Source: JACDCA01 sp963810305 (GTDB taxonomy: Bacteria > Acidobacteriota > Vicinamibacteria > Vicinamibacterales > 2-12-FULL-66-21). Taken from it: a stretch of DNA of 64,000 nt. A model generated the notes under the pieces. The model worked only from the letters and a program-made list of their open reading frames with translations, was not told where the DNA came from and ran no database searches. The stretch is from contig CAWEMY010000006.1 of the NCBI GenBank assembly GCA_963810305.1, positions 1 to 64,000 on the forward strand, in the 5' to 3' direction. Shown here in pieces: positions 7,660 to 17,372 of this stretch. A program made the position numbers and the translations under genes. Position 1 is the first letter of the stretch; every line of letters starts with the position of its first letter.

Positions 7660-10600
7660 ATGGTCGACATCTTCATCCGGCGTCCGATCCTGGCGTCGGT
7701 CTGTTCACTCGTGCTCATCCTCGCCGGCCTCGTTGCCATCCCGACGATGCCGATCGCACAGTACCCGGCGCTTGCTCCGCCGCAGGTGAACGTCTCCGCC
7801 TTCTACACCGGGGCCAACGCGCAGGAGGTCGAGACCGCCGTCACGACCCCGCTCGAGCAGGCGATCAACGGCGTCCCCGGGATGCTCTACATGACGTCCT
7901 CGAGCACCAACAGCGGGGTGTCGACCGTCACGGTCACTTTCGACGTGACGCGCGATCAGGACATTGCGGCAGTTGAAGTGCAGAACCGCGTCAACCAGAC
8001 GCTCGGCCGGATGCCGGCGGAAGTCCGCACAACCGGCATCACAGTCCAGAAGAGTTCGACCGGCTTCGTCATGGCGGTCGGAGTATTCGCCGAGAAGGCA
8101 GAGTACGACTCGCTCTTTCTCAGCAATTACCTCGACGTGTACGTGAAGGACGCTTTGAAGCGCGTCCCGGGGGTCAGCGACGTCATCATTTTCGGCGAAC
8201 GCAAATATTCGATGCGTCTCTGGCTGGATCCCGACCGGCTGGCCGCGCGCCGCATTACTGCCGGGGACGTCGTCGCGGCGCTGCGCGAGCAGAACGTGCA
8301 GGTCGCTGCGGGCGCTGTCGGCCAGGCACCAGCGCCGGCCGGCCAGATGTATCAGCTCAGCGTGCGCGCCGTCGGCCGTCTCAGGGAGGCGTCGGAGTTC
8401 GACAACATCATCCTCAAGAGCGGGGAAGGTGCATCGCTCGTGCGGCTGAAGGACGTCGGGCGGGCGGAGCTCGGCGCCGAGACCTATTCGTCGCAGCTCC
8501 GGTTCCAGGGCGTGGAAGGAGTCGGGTTCGGCGTCGTTCAGCTGCCGACGGCCAACGCACTCGACGTCGAGCACGCTGTCTCGGCCGAAATGGAGCGTCT
8601 ATCCGCACAGTTCCCCCCGGGCATGCGCTACCTGGTGGCATTCAACACGACCGATGTGGTCGAAGAATCCATCGCTGAAGTCCTCTGGACGCTCGGTGAG
8701 GCGATCCTGCTGGTGGTCCTCGTCATTTTCGTGTTCCTGCAGACGTGGCGCAGCACGATCATCCCGGCGATCACCATTCCGGTTTCACTGGTCGGTGCGT
8801 TTGCCTTCGTGAAGCTGATGGACTTCTCCATCAACACGTTGACGCTTTTCGCGATCATCCTCGCCACCGGCATCGTTGTCGACGATGCGATCGTCGTGAT
8901 CGAGAACATCGAGCGGCACATTCAGGAGTACAAGAAATCGGCCCGGCAGGCAGCGTCTGATGCGATGCGGGAAGTGTTCGGGGCGGTCCTTGCCACCGGA
9001 CTGGTGCTGGTCGCGGTGTTCGTACCGGTGGCGTTCTTCCCGGGCACGACCGGTCGTCTCTACGCGCAGTTCTCGATGACGATCGCATTTGCCGTGGCAC
9101 TTTCCGTCTTCAACGCCGTCACCCTGACGCCGGCGCTGTCGGCGCTGCTCCTCGATCGCCAGAGCCATCACAAGGGACGTTTCTTCTCGACGTTCGAGCG
9201 GGGCTTCACGGCCGCCACCAATCTCTACGTGCGTGCGCTCGGGCGCGGGATGCGGCTGCGATGGGGCGTCGTCGCCGTCTTCGTCGTCGCCCTCGCAGCC
9301 ACGGTGTGGCTGTACCAGATCGTGCCACGGGCGTTCGTGCCCGAGGAAGATCAGGGGTACTTCATGGCGCAGGTGCAGGCGCCCGCCGGGGCGTCGCTGG
9401 AGTACACAGGGAATATCGCAAAACAGGCCGAAAAGATCATCATGGGCGACCCCGACGTGGTGGCGCTCTTCTCGGTCATGGGGTTCAGTTTCAGCGGCGC
9501 CGCGTCCAATACCGGGATCATGTTCGCCCGATTGAAGGATTTCAAAGACCGTGAAGGGGAGGAGCACTCGGTCCAGGCAGTCCTCGGGCGGCTCGGCGGC
9601 CGGTTGTTCTCGATTCCGGGCGCGATCATCGTCGGGTTCGCGCCACCCGCCATACCAGGCTTGAGCCGCTTTGGCGGATTCGAGTTCCAGGTGCTCGACC
9701 AGAGTGGGACTGACATCACCAACCTCGCGCAGGCGACGCAGGCGCTGACGGCCGCAGGCAATCAGTCGCCGAAGCTGCGCGGGCTGCTGACGTCGTTCAC
9801 CGCGAACGATCCGCAGTTGCAGGTGACCATCGATCGCCAGCGCGCGCTCGCGGTTGGCCTGCCGCTCGGCGAGATCACCAGCGCGATGCAGATTTTCCTG
9901 GGATCGCAGTACGTCAACGACTTCGAATTCAATAACCGCGCCTACCGTGTCTACGTGCAGGCGGACGAGCGTTTCCGTTCCAATCCGCAGGCGCTCGAGC
10001 GGCTCTATGCGCGGACGCGCGGCGGCGAGATGATCCCGCTCGAACAGGTGGTGAAGGTTGAGGAGGTCACCTCCCCGCAGGTCATCAGCCACTTCAATCT
10101 CTTCCGCTCGGCGACGATCAACGGCTCGGCGGCGGCCGGTGTCAGTTCGGGCGAGGCGCTTCAGGAGATGGAGCGGTTGGCGACGACCTCTCTCCCGGAG
10201 GGAATGGGGTTCGCCTGGTCCGGCATCTCGCTCGAGGAGACCAAGGCCGGCCAGCAGTCACTCCGGATCTTCGGGCTCGCGCTGCTGCTGGTCTATCTCA
10301 CGCTGGCGGCCCAGTATGAGAGCCTGGTATTGCCGTTCATCGTGCTGCTCGGTGTGCCCCTGGCGGTTCTCGGTGCTCTCGGCGCACAGTGGTCGCGAGG
10401 GCTCGCCAACGACGTGTACTGTCAGGTAGGCCTCGTCATGCTGGTTGGTCTCTCGGCGAAGAACGCGATCCTGATCGTGGAGTTCGCGGAACAGCTCCGC
10501 GCCCGGGGCTTCTCGATCGTCGACGCAGCGATCGAGGCCTCGCGACTGCGGCTGCGGCCGATTCTGATGACTTCGCTCGCCTTCATTCTGGGCGTCCTGC

Positions 10601-10767
10601 CCCTGGTCTTTGCGACCGGCGCCGGCCAGGCCGCGCGGCATTCGGTGGGCACGACGGTCGCCGGCGGGATGATCATGTCCACCTTCCTGAACGTGATCTT
10701 CATCCCTATCCTTTATGTGGTCGTGCAGACCCTCCGAGGACGCACGGCACGCGAGGCGCACCCGTAG
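7660..10767 (+). CDS. HAE1-family RND efflux transporter (AcrB type)
   Basis: Inner-membrane proton-driven multidrug exporter of 1035 residues, normal for the HAE1 family. The N terminus MVDIFIRRPILASVCSLVL is the first membrane helix; the proton-relay aspartates are D408-D409 in GIVVDDAIVVIEN of TM4, with the partner lysine in LSAKNAILIVEFA of TM10. Porter-domain repeats flank both halves and the C terminus has RLRPILMTSLAFILGVLPL. The stop codon TAG lies inside the GTAG head of the first of four tandem REPs. Confidence 0.95.
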   Translation: MVDIFIRRPILASVCSLVLILAGLVAIPTMPIAQYPALAPPQVNVSAFYTGANAQEVETAVTTPLEQAINGVPGMLYMTSSSTNSGVSTVTVTFDVTRDQDIAAVEVQNRVNQTLGRMPAEVRTTGITVQKSSTGFVMAVGVFAEKAEYDSLFLSNYLDVYVKDALKRVPGVSDVIIFGERKYSMRLWLDPDRLAARRITAGDVVAALREQNVQVAAGAVGQAPAPAGQMYQLSVRAVGRLREASEFDNIILKSGEGASLVRLKDVGRAELGAETYSSQLRFQGVEGVGFGVVQLPTANALDVEHAVSAEMERLSAQFPPGMRYLVAFNTTDVVEESIAEVLWTLGEAILLVVLVIFVFLQTWRSTIIPAITIPVSLVGAFAFVKLMDFSINTLTLFAIILATGIVVDDAIVVIENIERHIQEYKKSARQAASDAMREVFGAVLATGLVLVAVFVPVAFFPGTTGRLYAQFSMTIAFAVALSVFNAVTLTPALSALLLDRQSHHKGRFFSTFERGFTAATNLYVRALGRGMRLRWGVVAVFVVALAATVWLYQIVPRAFVPEEDQGYFMAQVQAPAGASLEYTGNIAKQAEKIIMGDPDVVALFSVMGFSFSGAASNTGIMFARLKDFKDREGEEHSVQAVLGRLGGRLFSIPGAIIVGFAPPAIPGLSRFGGFEFQVLDQSGTDITNLAQATQALTAAGNQSPKLRGLLTSFTANDPQLQVTIDRQRALAVGLPLGEITSAMQIFLGSQYVNDFEFNNRAYRVYVQADERFRSNPQALERLYARTRGGEMIPLEQVVKVEEVTSPQVISHFNLFRSATINGSAAAGVSSGEALQEMERLATTSLPEGMGFAWSGISLEETKAGQQSLRIFGLALLLVYLTLAAQYESLVLPFIVLLGVPLAVLGALGAQWSRGLANDVYCQVGLVMLVGLSAKNAILIVEFAEQLRARGFSIVDAAIEASRLRLRPILMTSLAFILGVLPLVFATGAGQAARHSVGTTVAGGMIMSTFLNVIFIPILYVVVQTLRGRTAREAHP

Positions 10768-10881
10768 TCCAGCCCTTTAGGGCTGTCAGACAGCCGTAGT
10801 CCAGCCCTTTAGGGCTGCAAGACTGCCGTAGTCCAGCCCTTTAGGGCTGCAAGACTGCCGTAGTCCAGCCCTTTAGGGCTG
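10763..10881 (+). repeat. Four tandem 32-bp GTAG-type REP units
   Basis: Copies at 10763-10785, 10795-10817, 10827-10849 and 10859-10881, each GTAG-TC-CAGCCC-TTTA-GGGCTG with nine-base spacers (the last two identical). The hairpin follows the RND stop directly and could end or stabilise that transcript. 10882-11051 holds a possible TTGACA (10905-10910) for the next gene and nothing else recognised. Confidence 0.85.
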
Positions 10882-11051
10882 CACTAGAATCAGACAGCCT
10901 GAAATTGACAGTATTGAAGACCGCGTAGTACGCTGCCCGGTCAATTATTCGCACTAAAGCGCCATCGGCGGCGCTCCGGGTTCTAATCTGCCAGGCCACC
11001 GGCGGGGGTCTGTGACAGGCCCGGCGTGGTTCGGCTGGAGGGGAGAGCGGC

Positions 11052-11390
11052 ATGCAAATCGAGGAAAGGGTCGTCGGCGGGGTTACGATCCTCGACCTGA
11101 AGGGCAAGATGACGCTGGGCGAGGGAGACGAATTGTTGAAAGACAAGATCAACTCTCTGATTCAGCAGGAAAAGAAAAAGCTGTTGCTCAACCTAGAAGG
11201 CGTGCCGTATATCGACAGCGCCGGCCTCGGCGAGATCGTGCGGACGTACACGACGGTCAGCCGTCAGGGGGGCAAGCTGAAGCTGCTGAACCTGACCAAG
11301 CGCATTCAGGATCTGCTCGCGATCACGAAGCTGCTGACGGTGTTCGAAACCTACGATACCGAACCCGAAGCCATCAAGAGCTTCGAATAA
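11052..11390 (+). CDS. STAS-domain anti-sigma factor antagonist
   Basis: Cytosolic 112-residue STAS protein of the SpoIIAA/RsbV family, which is switched by phosphorylation and releases a sigma factor from its anti-sigma kinase. The phospho-acceptor region YIDSAGLGEIV places the conserved Ser at residue 56; MTLGEGDELL and KLKLLNLTKRIQDLL are typical STAS strands and helix. A good ribosome site (GGAGGGGAG) precedes the ATG. No anti-sigma kinase lies nearby, so its partner is unknown. Confidence 0.88.
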   Translation: MQIEERVVGGVTILDLKGKMTLGEGDELLKDKINSLIQQEKKKLLLNLEGVPYIDSAGLGEIVRTYTTVSRQGGKLKLLNLTKRIQDLLAITKLLTVFETYDTEPEAIKSFE

Positions 11391-11392
11391 GG

Positions 11393-11420
11393 CCTTCGAC
11401 AAGCCCGCCGCGCTCAGGAT
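11393..11420 (+). repeat. CTTCGACAAG...CTCAGGA dispersed repeat
   Basis: Copy of the common TTCGAC / CTCAGGA dispersed intergenic repeat just after the STAS gene. A related inverse copy is at 52771-52798. It is included because an apparent earlier start for the next gene (11419) would fall inside it. Confidence 0.5.
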
Positions 11421-11496
11421 GGCGCGACATTCAGTTCCGAACATCATCGACGATCCAGTGGCCGCGACGGACCGCACAGGCGCGGCCCGTCGATCC

Positions 11497-12388
11497 ATGA
11501 TGTCGAGCCTCGTCCGCTCACTTCGTCCCTCGCAGTGGACCAAGAACCTCATCATCTTCGCGGCGCTGATCTTCGCCCGCCGGCTGACGGACTCGTCCGC
11601 CGTGCTCCTCTCACTCGCCGCATTCGCCGTCTTCTGCGCGCTGTCCGGGCGTCGTGTATCTGGTCAACGACATCGTCGATCGCAAGGCAGACCGCCAGCA
11701 CCCTCTGAAGCGCAACCGTCCTATCGCATCGGGCGCTCTCCCGGTTTCGGTCGCGGCAACGACGGCTACGCTGCTCGGCGGAGCAGCGCTGGCGGCTGCA
11801 TTTTTTCTCCGTTTCGAGTTCGGGATCGTCGCGGCGTGTTACGTGGCGCTGCTGGCGCTCTATTCGGGGCCGCTGAAGCACGTCGTCATCATCGACGTCC
11901 TCACGATTGCGATCGGCTTCGTGCTGCGGGCGGTTGCCGGCGCCGTGGTGATCAACGTCGAAATCAGCAACTGGCTGCTGATCGTCACGATCTTGCTCGC
12001 GCTCTTCCTCGCACTCAGCAAACGGCGGCACGAGCTCGTGCTGCTCGCCGACGGCGCAACGAGCCATCGTCCCATCCTCGAGGAATACAGCCCGTACCTC
12101 CTCGATCAGATGATCTCGGTGGTCACCGCCTCAACGCTGGTGTCGTATGCGTTCTATACCGTCAGCCCGGACACGGTGCAGAAATTCGGCACCGATAAGC
12201 TCGGCCTGACACTTCCATTTCCCTTGTACGGGATCTTCCGCTACCTCTACCTTGTGCATCAGAAGGAAGGCGGCGGCAGCCCTTCGGATCTGCTTCTCAA
12301 CGACCGGCCGCTCCTCGCATGCGTCGCCCTCTGGTCCGTTGCCGTGGTGCTCGTGCTCTACGGCCCCAGCCGGTTGATATTCTGGTAA
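11497..12388 (+). CDS. UbiA-family prenyltransferase, decaprenyl-phosphate phosphoribosyltransferase-like, one frameshift
   Basis: Polytopic membrane prenyltransferase. SLRPSQWTKNLIIFAALIF and the first aspartate motif NDIVDRKADRQHPLKRNRPIASG match the subgroup that transfers phosphoribose to polyprenyl phosphate (Rv3806c-like), a step toward polyprenyl-phosphoryl arabinose; a second polar loop contains SKRRHELVLL. The frame breaks near 11647 (one surplus G before GTCGTGTAT) between CALSG and VVYLVNDI. About eight membrane helices follow. The start is uncertain between 11497, 11500 and 11419. It precedes a DUF362 gene with a three-base gap. The substrate assignment is by family resemblance only. 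Confidence 0.82.
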
Positions 12389-12391
12389 CCG

Positions 12392-13664
12392 ATGTCCAAA
12401 GCCAAAGTCGCCATTCTCCGCACTTCTCCGGCCACCGTGCTGCGCGATTACCACACACTGATGAACCTTGCCGGCTATCAGGACGTGGTTGCAAAAGACG
12501 CCGACACGGCCCTGAAAGTGAACATCTCCTGGCACTTCTTCTTTCCAGGCAGCTCGACGACCCCCTGGCAGATGGAAGGGGTGATCCGGGCCATGAAGGA
12601 GGACGGGTACGACCAGTCACTGATCCACGCGTGCCATAACCGCACTGTCGTCATCGACGCCCACCTCGGCGAGCGAGAAAACAAGCAAGTGAACGTCGTC
12701 CAGGCGCACAACCTCCGCAATATCCACATCTACGAAACTGAGGAATGGATCAACATCCGGGATGCGGTGGGTGATCTGACAAAGAAGTTCACCTGTCTGA
12801 ACGAGGTCTACCCGAAGGGCTTCATGATCCCGAAGCGGTTCATCGGGGAGAACATCATTCATCTCCCGACGGTCAAGACCCACGTCTTCACTACGACCAC
12901 GGGGGCGATGAAGAACGCCTTCGGCGGGCTGCTCAACGAGCATCGGCACTGGACCCATCCGGTCATCCACGAAACGCTCGTCGACCTTCTGATGATCCAG
13001 AAGAAGATCCATCGCGGAGTTTTTGCGGTAATGGACGGCGTGTTCGCGGGCGACGGCCCCGGCCCGCGGTGCATGACGCCGCACGTGAAGAACGTGATCC
13101 TCGCGAGCGCCGATCAGACGGCTATCGACGCCGTCGCGGCGAAGCTCATGGGGTTCGACCCGATGTCGATCAAGTTCATCCGGATGGCGCACGAGATGGG
13201 ACTCGGGTGCGGTGATCCGCGGGACATCGAAATTGTCGGTGACACTGTCGGCAGCCAACGAGAACTGGCACTTCGCGGGGCCCTTCAAGAAGATGACCTT
13301 CGCGTCGAAGATGCAGCACCACATTTACTGGGGGCCGATGAAAAAGCCGGTCGAGTGGTCGCTGAAGACCGTCCTCGCGCCGTGGGCCTACATCGCCAGC
13401 GTGATCTATCACGATAGCTATTGGTATCCGGTGAACGCGAAAGCCGCGATGAAGGAGGTCCTCGACAGTCCCTGGGGACGATTGTTCCGGAACTGGGAGA
13501 CCGTCGTGCCAGACGCCAACGGATACCCCAACGTCGGAACCGATGCGGCGCAGATCGAAAAAGTCGGCGGCCGGGCATTCGTCGAATCGATGGGGATCCT
13601 CGGCACCTGTATCAAGGAAGCGCCGGAGTTCTCGAGCCGGCGCCGGCACCAGCGCAAACTCTGA
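12392..13664 (+). CDS. DUF362 domain protein, one frameshift
   Basis: About 424 residues once a one-base break near 13243 is bridged (IEIVGD continues as LSAANENWHFAGPFKK). DUF362 proteins are uncharacterised and often linked to Fe-S or quinone chemistry; this copy has no ferredoxin CxxCxxC motif. Recognisable segments are HLPTVKTHVFTTTTGAMKNAFGG and MDGVFAGDGPGPR, typical of the family, with ILASADQTAIDAVAAKLMG after them. It is next to the UbiA gene and ahead of the glycosyltransferase cluster, so it may act in the same lipid-linked sugar pathway (inference). Confidence 0.75.
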
Positions 13665-13723
13665 ACTATGAACGCGCAACACGCACGCGCATAGCGCACC
13701 GCGCGCCGCGGAAAGAAAAAGAA
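13665..13723 (+). repeat. GAACTATGAAC / GCGCATAGCGC repeat tract
   Basis: Short spacer of GAACTATGAAC followed by CACGCACGCGCATAGCGCACCGCGCG-like words. It begins at the preceding TGA stop (CTGAACTATG). Nothing else is seen. Confidence 0.4.
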
Positions 13724-14476
13724 ATGACCGATTTTCATATTCGCTCCGACAACGTCGACGTCGAGCAGATCATGGGACAGATCCGCGCCCGCATCCGTGA
13801 GAAGCGCGGCGTCGATTACACGGAAGAAGAAATCAAGGAACTGGCCAACGCCCGGCTGGAGAAGTTTCTCGATCCGCGCGGCGTGCGATCGGACCTGATC
13901 GAGCAGTTCCGCCGCAAGCGCGAGGCCAGTCTTCCACCAAATTTCACGTTCGAAGACACCACGCTCTTCGAGACCCATCGCCCGTTTCTGCGGTTCATCC
14001 GCCGGCTGCTTCATCCGATCCTGAAACTGTTCTTCAACCCGACGCCGCTGTCCGAGGCGCTGCACATCCAGTCGAAACTCAACGCGCAGCAAGCGTGGAT
14101 CGAACCGTTGCATTACGAAGTGATGCACAACCTCGTCGTCGAAACGACCCGCCTCGGGATCGAGGTGAAGAACCTGAAGATGCGTCTCGAATCGATGTCG
14201 AGCCGTCTCGATTTCGACGAGCGGCGCGCGCGGGCGCTCGAGGGAGTGGTGCAGTACAGGGCCGGTGCCGTTCCGCCGCTGCAGCCGCCGACCGGATCCA
14301 GCGCCGGTTCGCCATCGCCGTTACAGAGCGCCCAGCAGGAGCGACGGACACGCCGGCGACGCCGCCGCGGCCGGAAAACCGGTTTCGGATCTGGTCCGGG
14401 TGACAGCCCCGCCTCCGCCCCGAGTGAGTCGCAGCGGGGCTTCGGCGCGGCAGGCTCCGCCTTCGCTCCCGAGTGA
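13724..14476 (+). CDS. Uncharacterised helical protein ahead of glycosyltransferases
   Basis: A 250-residue soluble protein starting MTDFHIRSDNVDVEQIMGQIRARIREKR. The N-terminal VEQIMGQIRARIREKRG motif is seen in proteins and methyltransferases linked to bacterial glycan clusters. The middle has a predicted amphipathic segment HRPFLRFIRRLLHPILKLFF that may associate with the membrane, then a coiled coil with VKNLKMRLESMSSRLDFDERRAR. The tail after residue 195 is low-complexity with a run of arginines and is partly encoded by GC-rich repeat DNA. It precedes the four glycosyltransferases and could scaffold them (inference). No catalytic motif is visible. Confidence 0.7.
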   Translation: MTDFHIRSDNVDVEQIMGQIRARIREKRGVDYTEEEIKELANARLEKFLDPRGVRSDLIEQFRRKREASLPPNFTFEDTTLFETHRPFLRFIRRLLHPILKLFFNPTPLSEALHIQSKLNAQQAWIEPLHYEVMHNLVVETTRLGIEVKNLKMRLESMSSRLDFDERRARALEGVVQYRAGAVPPLQPPTGSSAGSPSPLQSAQQERRTRRRRRRGRKTGFGSGPGDSPASAPSESQRGFGAAGSAFAPE

Positions 14477-14684
14477 ACCGCGAGGGAGCTTCGGCGCGGC
14501 AGGCTCCGCCTTCGCCCCGGTGAAACCTCAAAGGGCTTCGGCGAGGTGCCGCCGCCAGGCGGCGGCATCGGTCAGGGTGGCGGCGAAGGCGGGACTTGTT
14601 CCGCCGAAGCCACACCACGGTGGTTTCGGCGAAGGCGAACCTGTCTCGACGAAGCCGCGCGGTGAGTGGTGGCGGCGAAGTCGG
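14420..14684 (+). repeat. GC-rich CTTCGGCG / CGCCGAAG repeat block
   Basis: Several direct and inverted copies of CTTCGGCGCGGCAGGCTCC (near 14438 and 14488) and of GCGAAGGCGG / CCGCCGAAGCC words. The block encodes the end of the preceding protein and fills the spacer to the first glycosyltransferase. Similar words occur at 19690-19780 and within the REP at 58966-59018. Confidence 0.55.
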
Positions 14685-15975
14685 ATGAGGCTGGCGGTTG
14701 CGGTCCAGCGCTATGGCGCGGACATCAACGGTGGCGCGGAGCTCCACGCGCGCTACATTGCGGAGCGCCTTGGCGCGGCACGCCGAGATCGAAGTCGTCA
14801 CCACCTGCGCGCGCGATTACGTCACATGGCGGAACGAGCTGCCGCCGGGCACCGAGACCATCAACGGTGTGCCGGTGCGACGGTTCACGGTGAACCGCGA
14901 ACGTGATCCGCGCGAGTTCGGGCGGCATTCCCATCGGGTATTCGACCACCCTCACTCCATCGCCGACGAGCTCGCGTGGCTGGAGAGCGAAGGACCAGCG
15001 AGCCCCGCACTGGTCGACTATCTCGCGACCGAAGGGCGCTTCGACTTCGTCATTCTTTTCAGCTACCGCTACTACCACTCGTATCACGCGGCGCGCCGGC
15101 TGGCCTCGAAGGCGATCCTGGTGCCGACCGCCGAGCGAGACGAAGTGATCGGGCTGTCGATCTTCGGGCCGGTCTTTCGCGGTGTCCGCGCCGTCATGTA
15201 CAACTCGTACGAAGAGCGCGCGATGATCCAGTCCGCATCGCGCAACCACGATGTCCCTGGTGTGGTGGTGGGGGTCGGGTCCGAAGTACCGGCCGCTGCG
15301 GATCCGCAGCGGTTCCGCGACAAGTTCAGGATGAATCGGCCGTTTGCGCTCTATATCGGCCGGATCGACGAGAACAAGGGCTGCCGGCAGCTTTTCGAAT
15401 ATTTCAGCCGGTACGCGGCGACCTTTCCGCTTGGACTGGACCTGGTGCTGATCGGCAGCGCGATCATTCCCGTGCCGGATCATCCACGCATCCACCACCT
15501 GGGATTCCTCGACGACCGTGACAAATTCGACGCGCTGGCTGCGGCCGATGCGCTGATCATGCCGTCGTATTTCGAAAGTCTGTCGATGGTTGCGCTCGAA
15601 GCGTGGGCCATGGGGAAGCCGGTGCTGGCCAACGGCCGGTGCGACGTTCTCAAGGGGCAGTGCATCCGCAGTGGCGCCGGCCTGTACTACGAGACCTACG
15701 AGGAATTCGTCGAGACCCTGTACGCACTGGAATCGAAGGGTCCCATCCACACCCGGCTGGGCAGGAATGGCCGTGAGTATTTTCGTTTGAACTACGACTG
15801 GCCGGTCATCGAGCGGAAATACCTCGATATGCTCGAGCAGCTCCGCAGCGCTCCGGCCCACCGCGGGATCGAACCGATGCCCGGGTGGCTGGCCCGCCGC
15901 CGCGCGGATCTCCCGCCGGCTCGCACCGTGCTCGCCGGAGTGCCGGCCGGCGCCGTGGTGCCGCAGCACGCATGA
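14685..15975 (+). CDS. Glycosyltransferase, GT4 type (copy A), one frameshift
   Basis: Retaining GT-B glycosyltransferase of about 430 residues. It begins MRLAVAVQRYGADINGGAELHARYIAERL, then the frame breaks near 14771 and resumes as ARHAEIEVVTTCARDYVTW. The C-terminal nucleotide-sugar half has YIGRIDENKGCRQLFEYF and the EX7E-like PSYFESLSMVALEAWAMGKPVLA. Nearly every motif is mirrored in the glycosyltransferase at 18433, so the two are paralogues. Its stop overlaps the next start (ATGA), marking a tightly coupled operon. Donor and acceptor are unknown. Confidence 0.85.
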
Positions 15976-17372
15976 CCGGCGCCACCGGACAGCCGCGCGT
16001 GCACCAGGTCCTCGCCACGCTTGGCTACGGCGATGCGATCGGCAACGAGGTGCTCGCCAGCCAGCGCGTCTTGCGCGCCGCCGGCTACGCCTCCGAGATT
16101 TTCATCGAAACCGCCGATCCGCGACTCGAAGATCTCACGCTGGACTACCGCGAGATGGTCGGCAAGGTCGGTCCCGAGGACATCCTCATCCATCATTTCT
16201 CGATCGGCTCCCGCGCGTCGAGAACCGCCTACGCACTGCCGGGCAGGATGATCCTCGTCTACCACAACATCACGCCGCCGGAGTACTTCCTCCGCGTGCA
16301 CAACGACCTCGTGAAGCTGTGTTACCACGGCCGCCGCGAGCTGATGGCCTACATCACGCGCGCCGAGCTCGCGCTCGGTGATTCCGAATTCAATCGCCAG
16401 GAGCTCGAGGCGCTCGGTTTCACTGCGACGGGGGTTCTGCCCGTCGTCCCCGGTTTCGCACATCTGGACGTCAAGCCCGATCGGTCGCTCGCCGGATCCT
16501 TCGATGACGAGTGGACCAACATCATGTTTGTCGGGCGCGTCATTCCGAACAAGAAGTTCGAAGACGTGATCACCGCCTTCCACGCCTATCGAACCCGGCA
16601 CAACCCGCGTTCGCGCCTGCTGCTGGTCGGGTCGTACGGCGGGTTCGAGAAATATTTCGCCATGCTGCAGCAGCTGGTGTCGCGGCTCGGTACACCGGAC
16701 GTGCACTTCCTCGGACACGTGCGGAACGAGGAGCTCACCGCGCTGTACGACGTGGCCGATCTGTTCCTGTGCGCCAGCGAGCACGAGGGCTTCTGCGTGC
16801 CGTTGATCGAGGCGTTCTACAAACGCGTGCCGGTGCTCGCCTTCGCGTCGACCGCCGTGCCGGCGACGATGGACGGCGGCGGCGTGCTCTACGACACCAA
16901 GGATCCGGTCAAAGTGGCGGAGATCATGGCGGCGATCCTCGATGATCGCCGGCTCGAACAGGCAATTCTCGCGTCGCAGGACGCGGCGCTGCAGCGGCTC
17001 GGCCGGCAGGACTTCGGGAAGACGCTCCTGGGATTCGTCGATCAGGTCGTCAAACTCCCTCCGCGCGACGCGCCGGAAGTCGCGTGGGACTTCTGGCAGC
17101 AGTTCGATCAGTTCGAGCGGCTCGAGGAGCTGCGACAGTACCGGCCGGCGCTGTATAAGGCGCTGCCGGACGGCGGGGCGCGGGGCGCGGGGCGCGGGGC
17201 GGCAGACACGGAGACAGACGCAGGCGAGGTTGCGGAGGATGAAACCGCGGAAATCGCTGAACCGCCAAACGCCCAGCGCCCCGCGTTCGACGCCCCGCGC
17301 CTCGCGACCGGCGACCCGCGCCCACCGACCCGCGCCCCGCGCTCCGCGCCCCGCGACAAGCATCACGAATGA
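15972..17372 (+). CDS. Glycosyltransferase, GT4 type (copy B) with repeat-encoded tail
   Basis: A 466-residue GT-B enzyme. The N-terminal half has VHQVLATLGYGDAIGNEV and VYHNITPPEYF; a linker ALGDSEFNRQELEALGF; then FVGRVIPNKKFEDVITAF and the donor-site SEHEGFCVPLIEAF. It is paralogous to the next gene, sharing YHNITP, GDSEFNRQEL and SEHEGFCVPLIEA. The last 65 or so residues (after ALPDGG) are low-complexity Arg/Ala/Pro-rich and encoded by GGGGCGCG-type repeat DNA, absent from the paralogue. Start and stop overlap the flanking genes by four bases each. Confidence 0.88.
   Translation: MTGATGQPRVHQVLATLGYGDAIGNEVLASQRVLRAAGYASEIFIETADPRLEDLTLDYREMVGKVGPEDILIHHFSIGSRASRTAYALPGRMILVYHNITPPEYFLRVHNDLVKLCYHGRRELMAYITRAELALGDSEFNRQELEALGFTATGVLPVVPGFAHLDVKPDRSLAGSFDDEWTNIMFVGRVIPNKKFEDVITAFHAYRTRHNPRSRLLLVGSYGGFEKYFAMLQQLVSRLGTPDVHFLGHVRNEELTALYDVADLFLCASEHEGFCVPLIEAFYKRVPVLAFASTAVPATMDGGGVLYDTKDPVKVAEIMAAILDDRRLEQAILASQDAALQRLGRQDFGKTLLGFVDQVVKLPPRDAPEVAWDFWQQFDQFERLEELRQYRPALYKALPDGGARGAGRGAADTETDAGEVAEDETAEIAEPPNAQRPAFDAPRLATGDPRPPTRAPRSAPRDKHHE
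17175..17366. repeat. GGGGCGCG / CGCCCCGCG low-complexity inverted repeat inside a CDS
   Basis: GCGGGGCGCGGGGCGCGGGG at the left and repeated CGCCCCGCGCC/CCCGCGCC words at the right form an inverted pair with about 70 bp between. The whole is translated as the C-terminal tail of glycosyltransferase B. The same words occur at 34838-34872 and 41368-41402. Confidence 0.6.

Noticed and set aside
7705..10761. Long open frames antisense to the RND transporter gene
   Set aside because: High-GC codon shadowing; the plus strand gives a full-length conserved protein with all motifs, the antisense frames give none.
10763..10881. Four 32-bp repeats resembling a short CRISPR array
   Set aside because: The spacers are nine bases, two of them identical, the unit is a strong palindrome with a GTAG head, and no cas gene is near.
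10882..11051. A possible small RNA or tRNA in the spacer before the STAS gene
   Set aside because: No cloverleaf or terminator could be drawn; only a weak promoter-like TTGACA is seen.
14685..15975. Interpreting the split glycosyltransferase as a true pseudogene or programmed frameshift
   Set aside because: There is no slippery heptamer, and the same kind of one-base break recurs in many unrelated genes, so sequence error is simpler.
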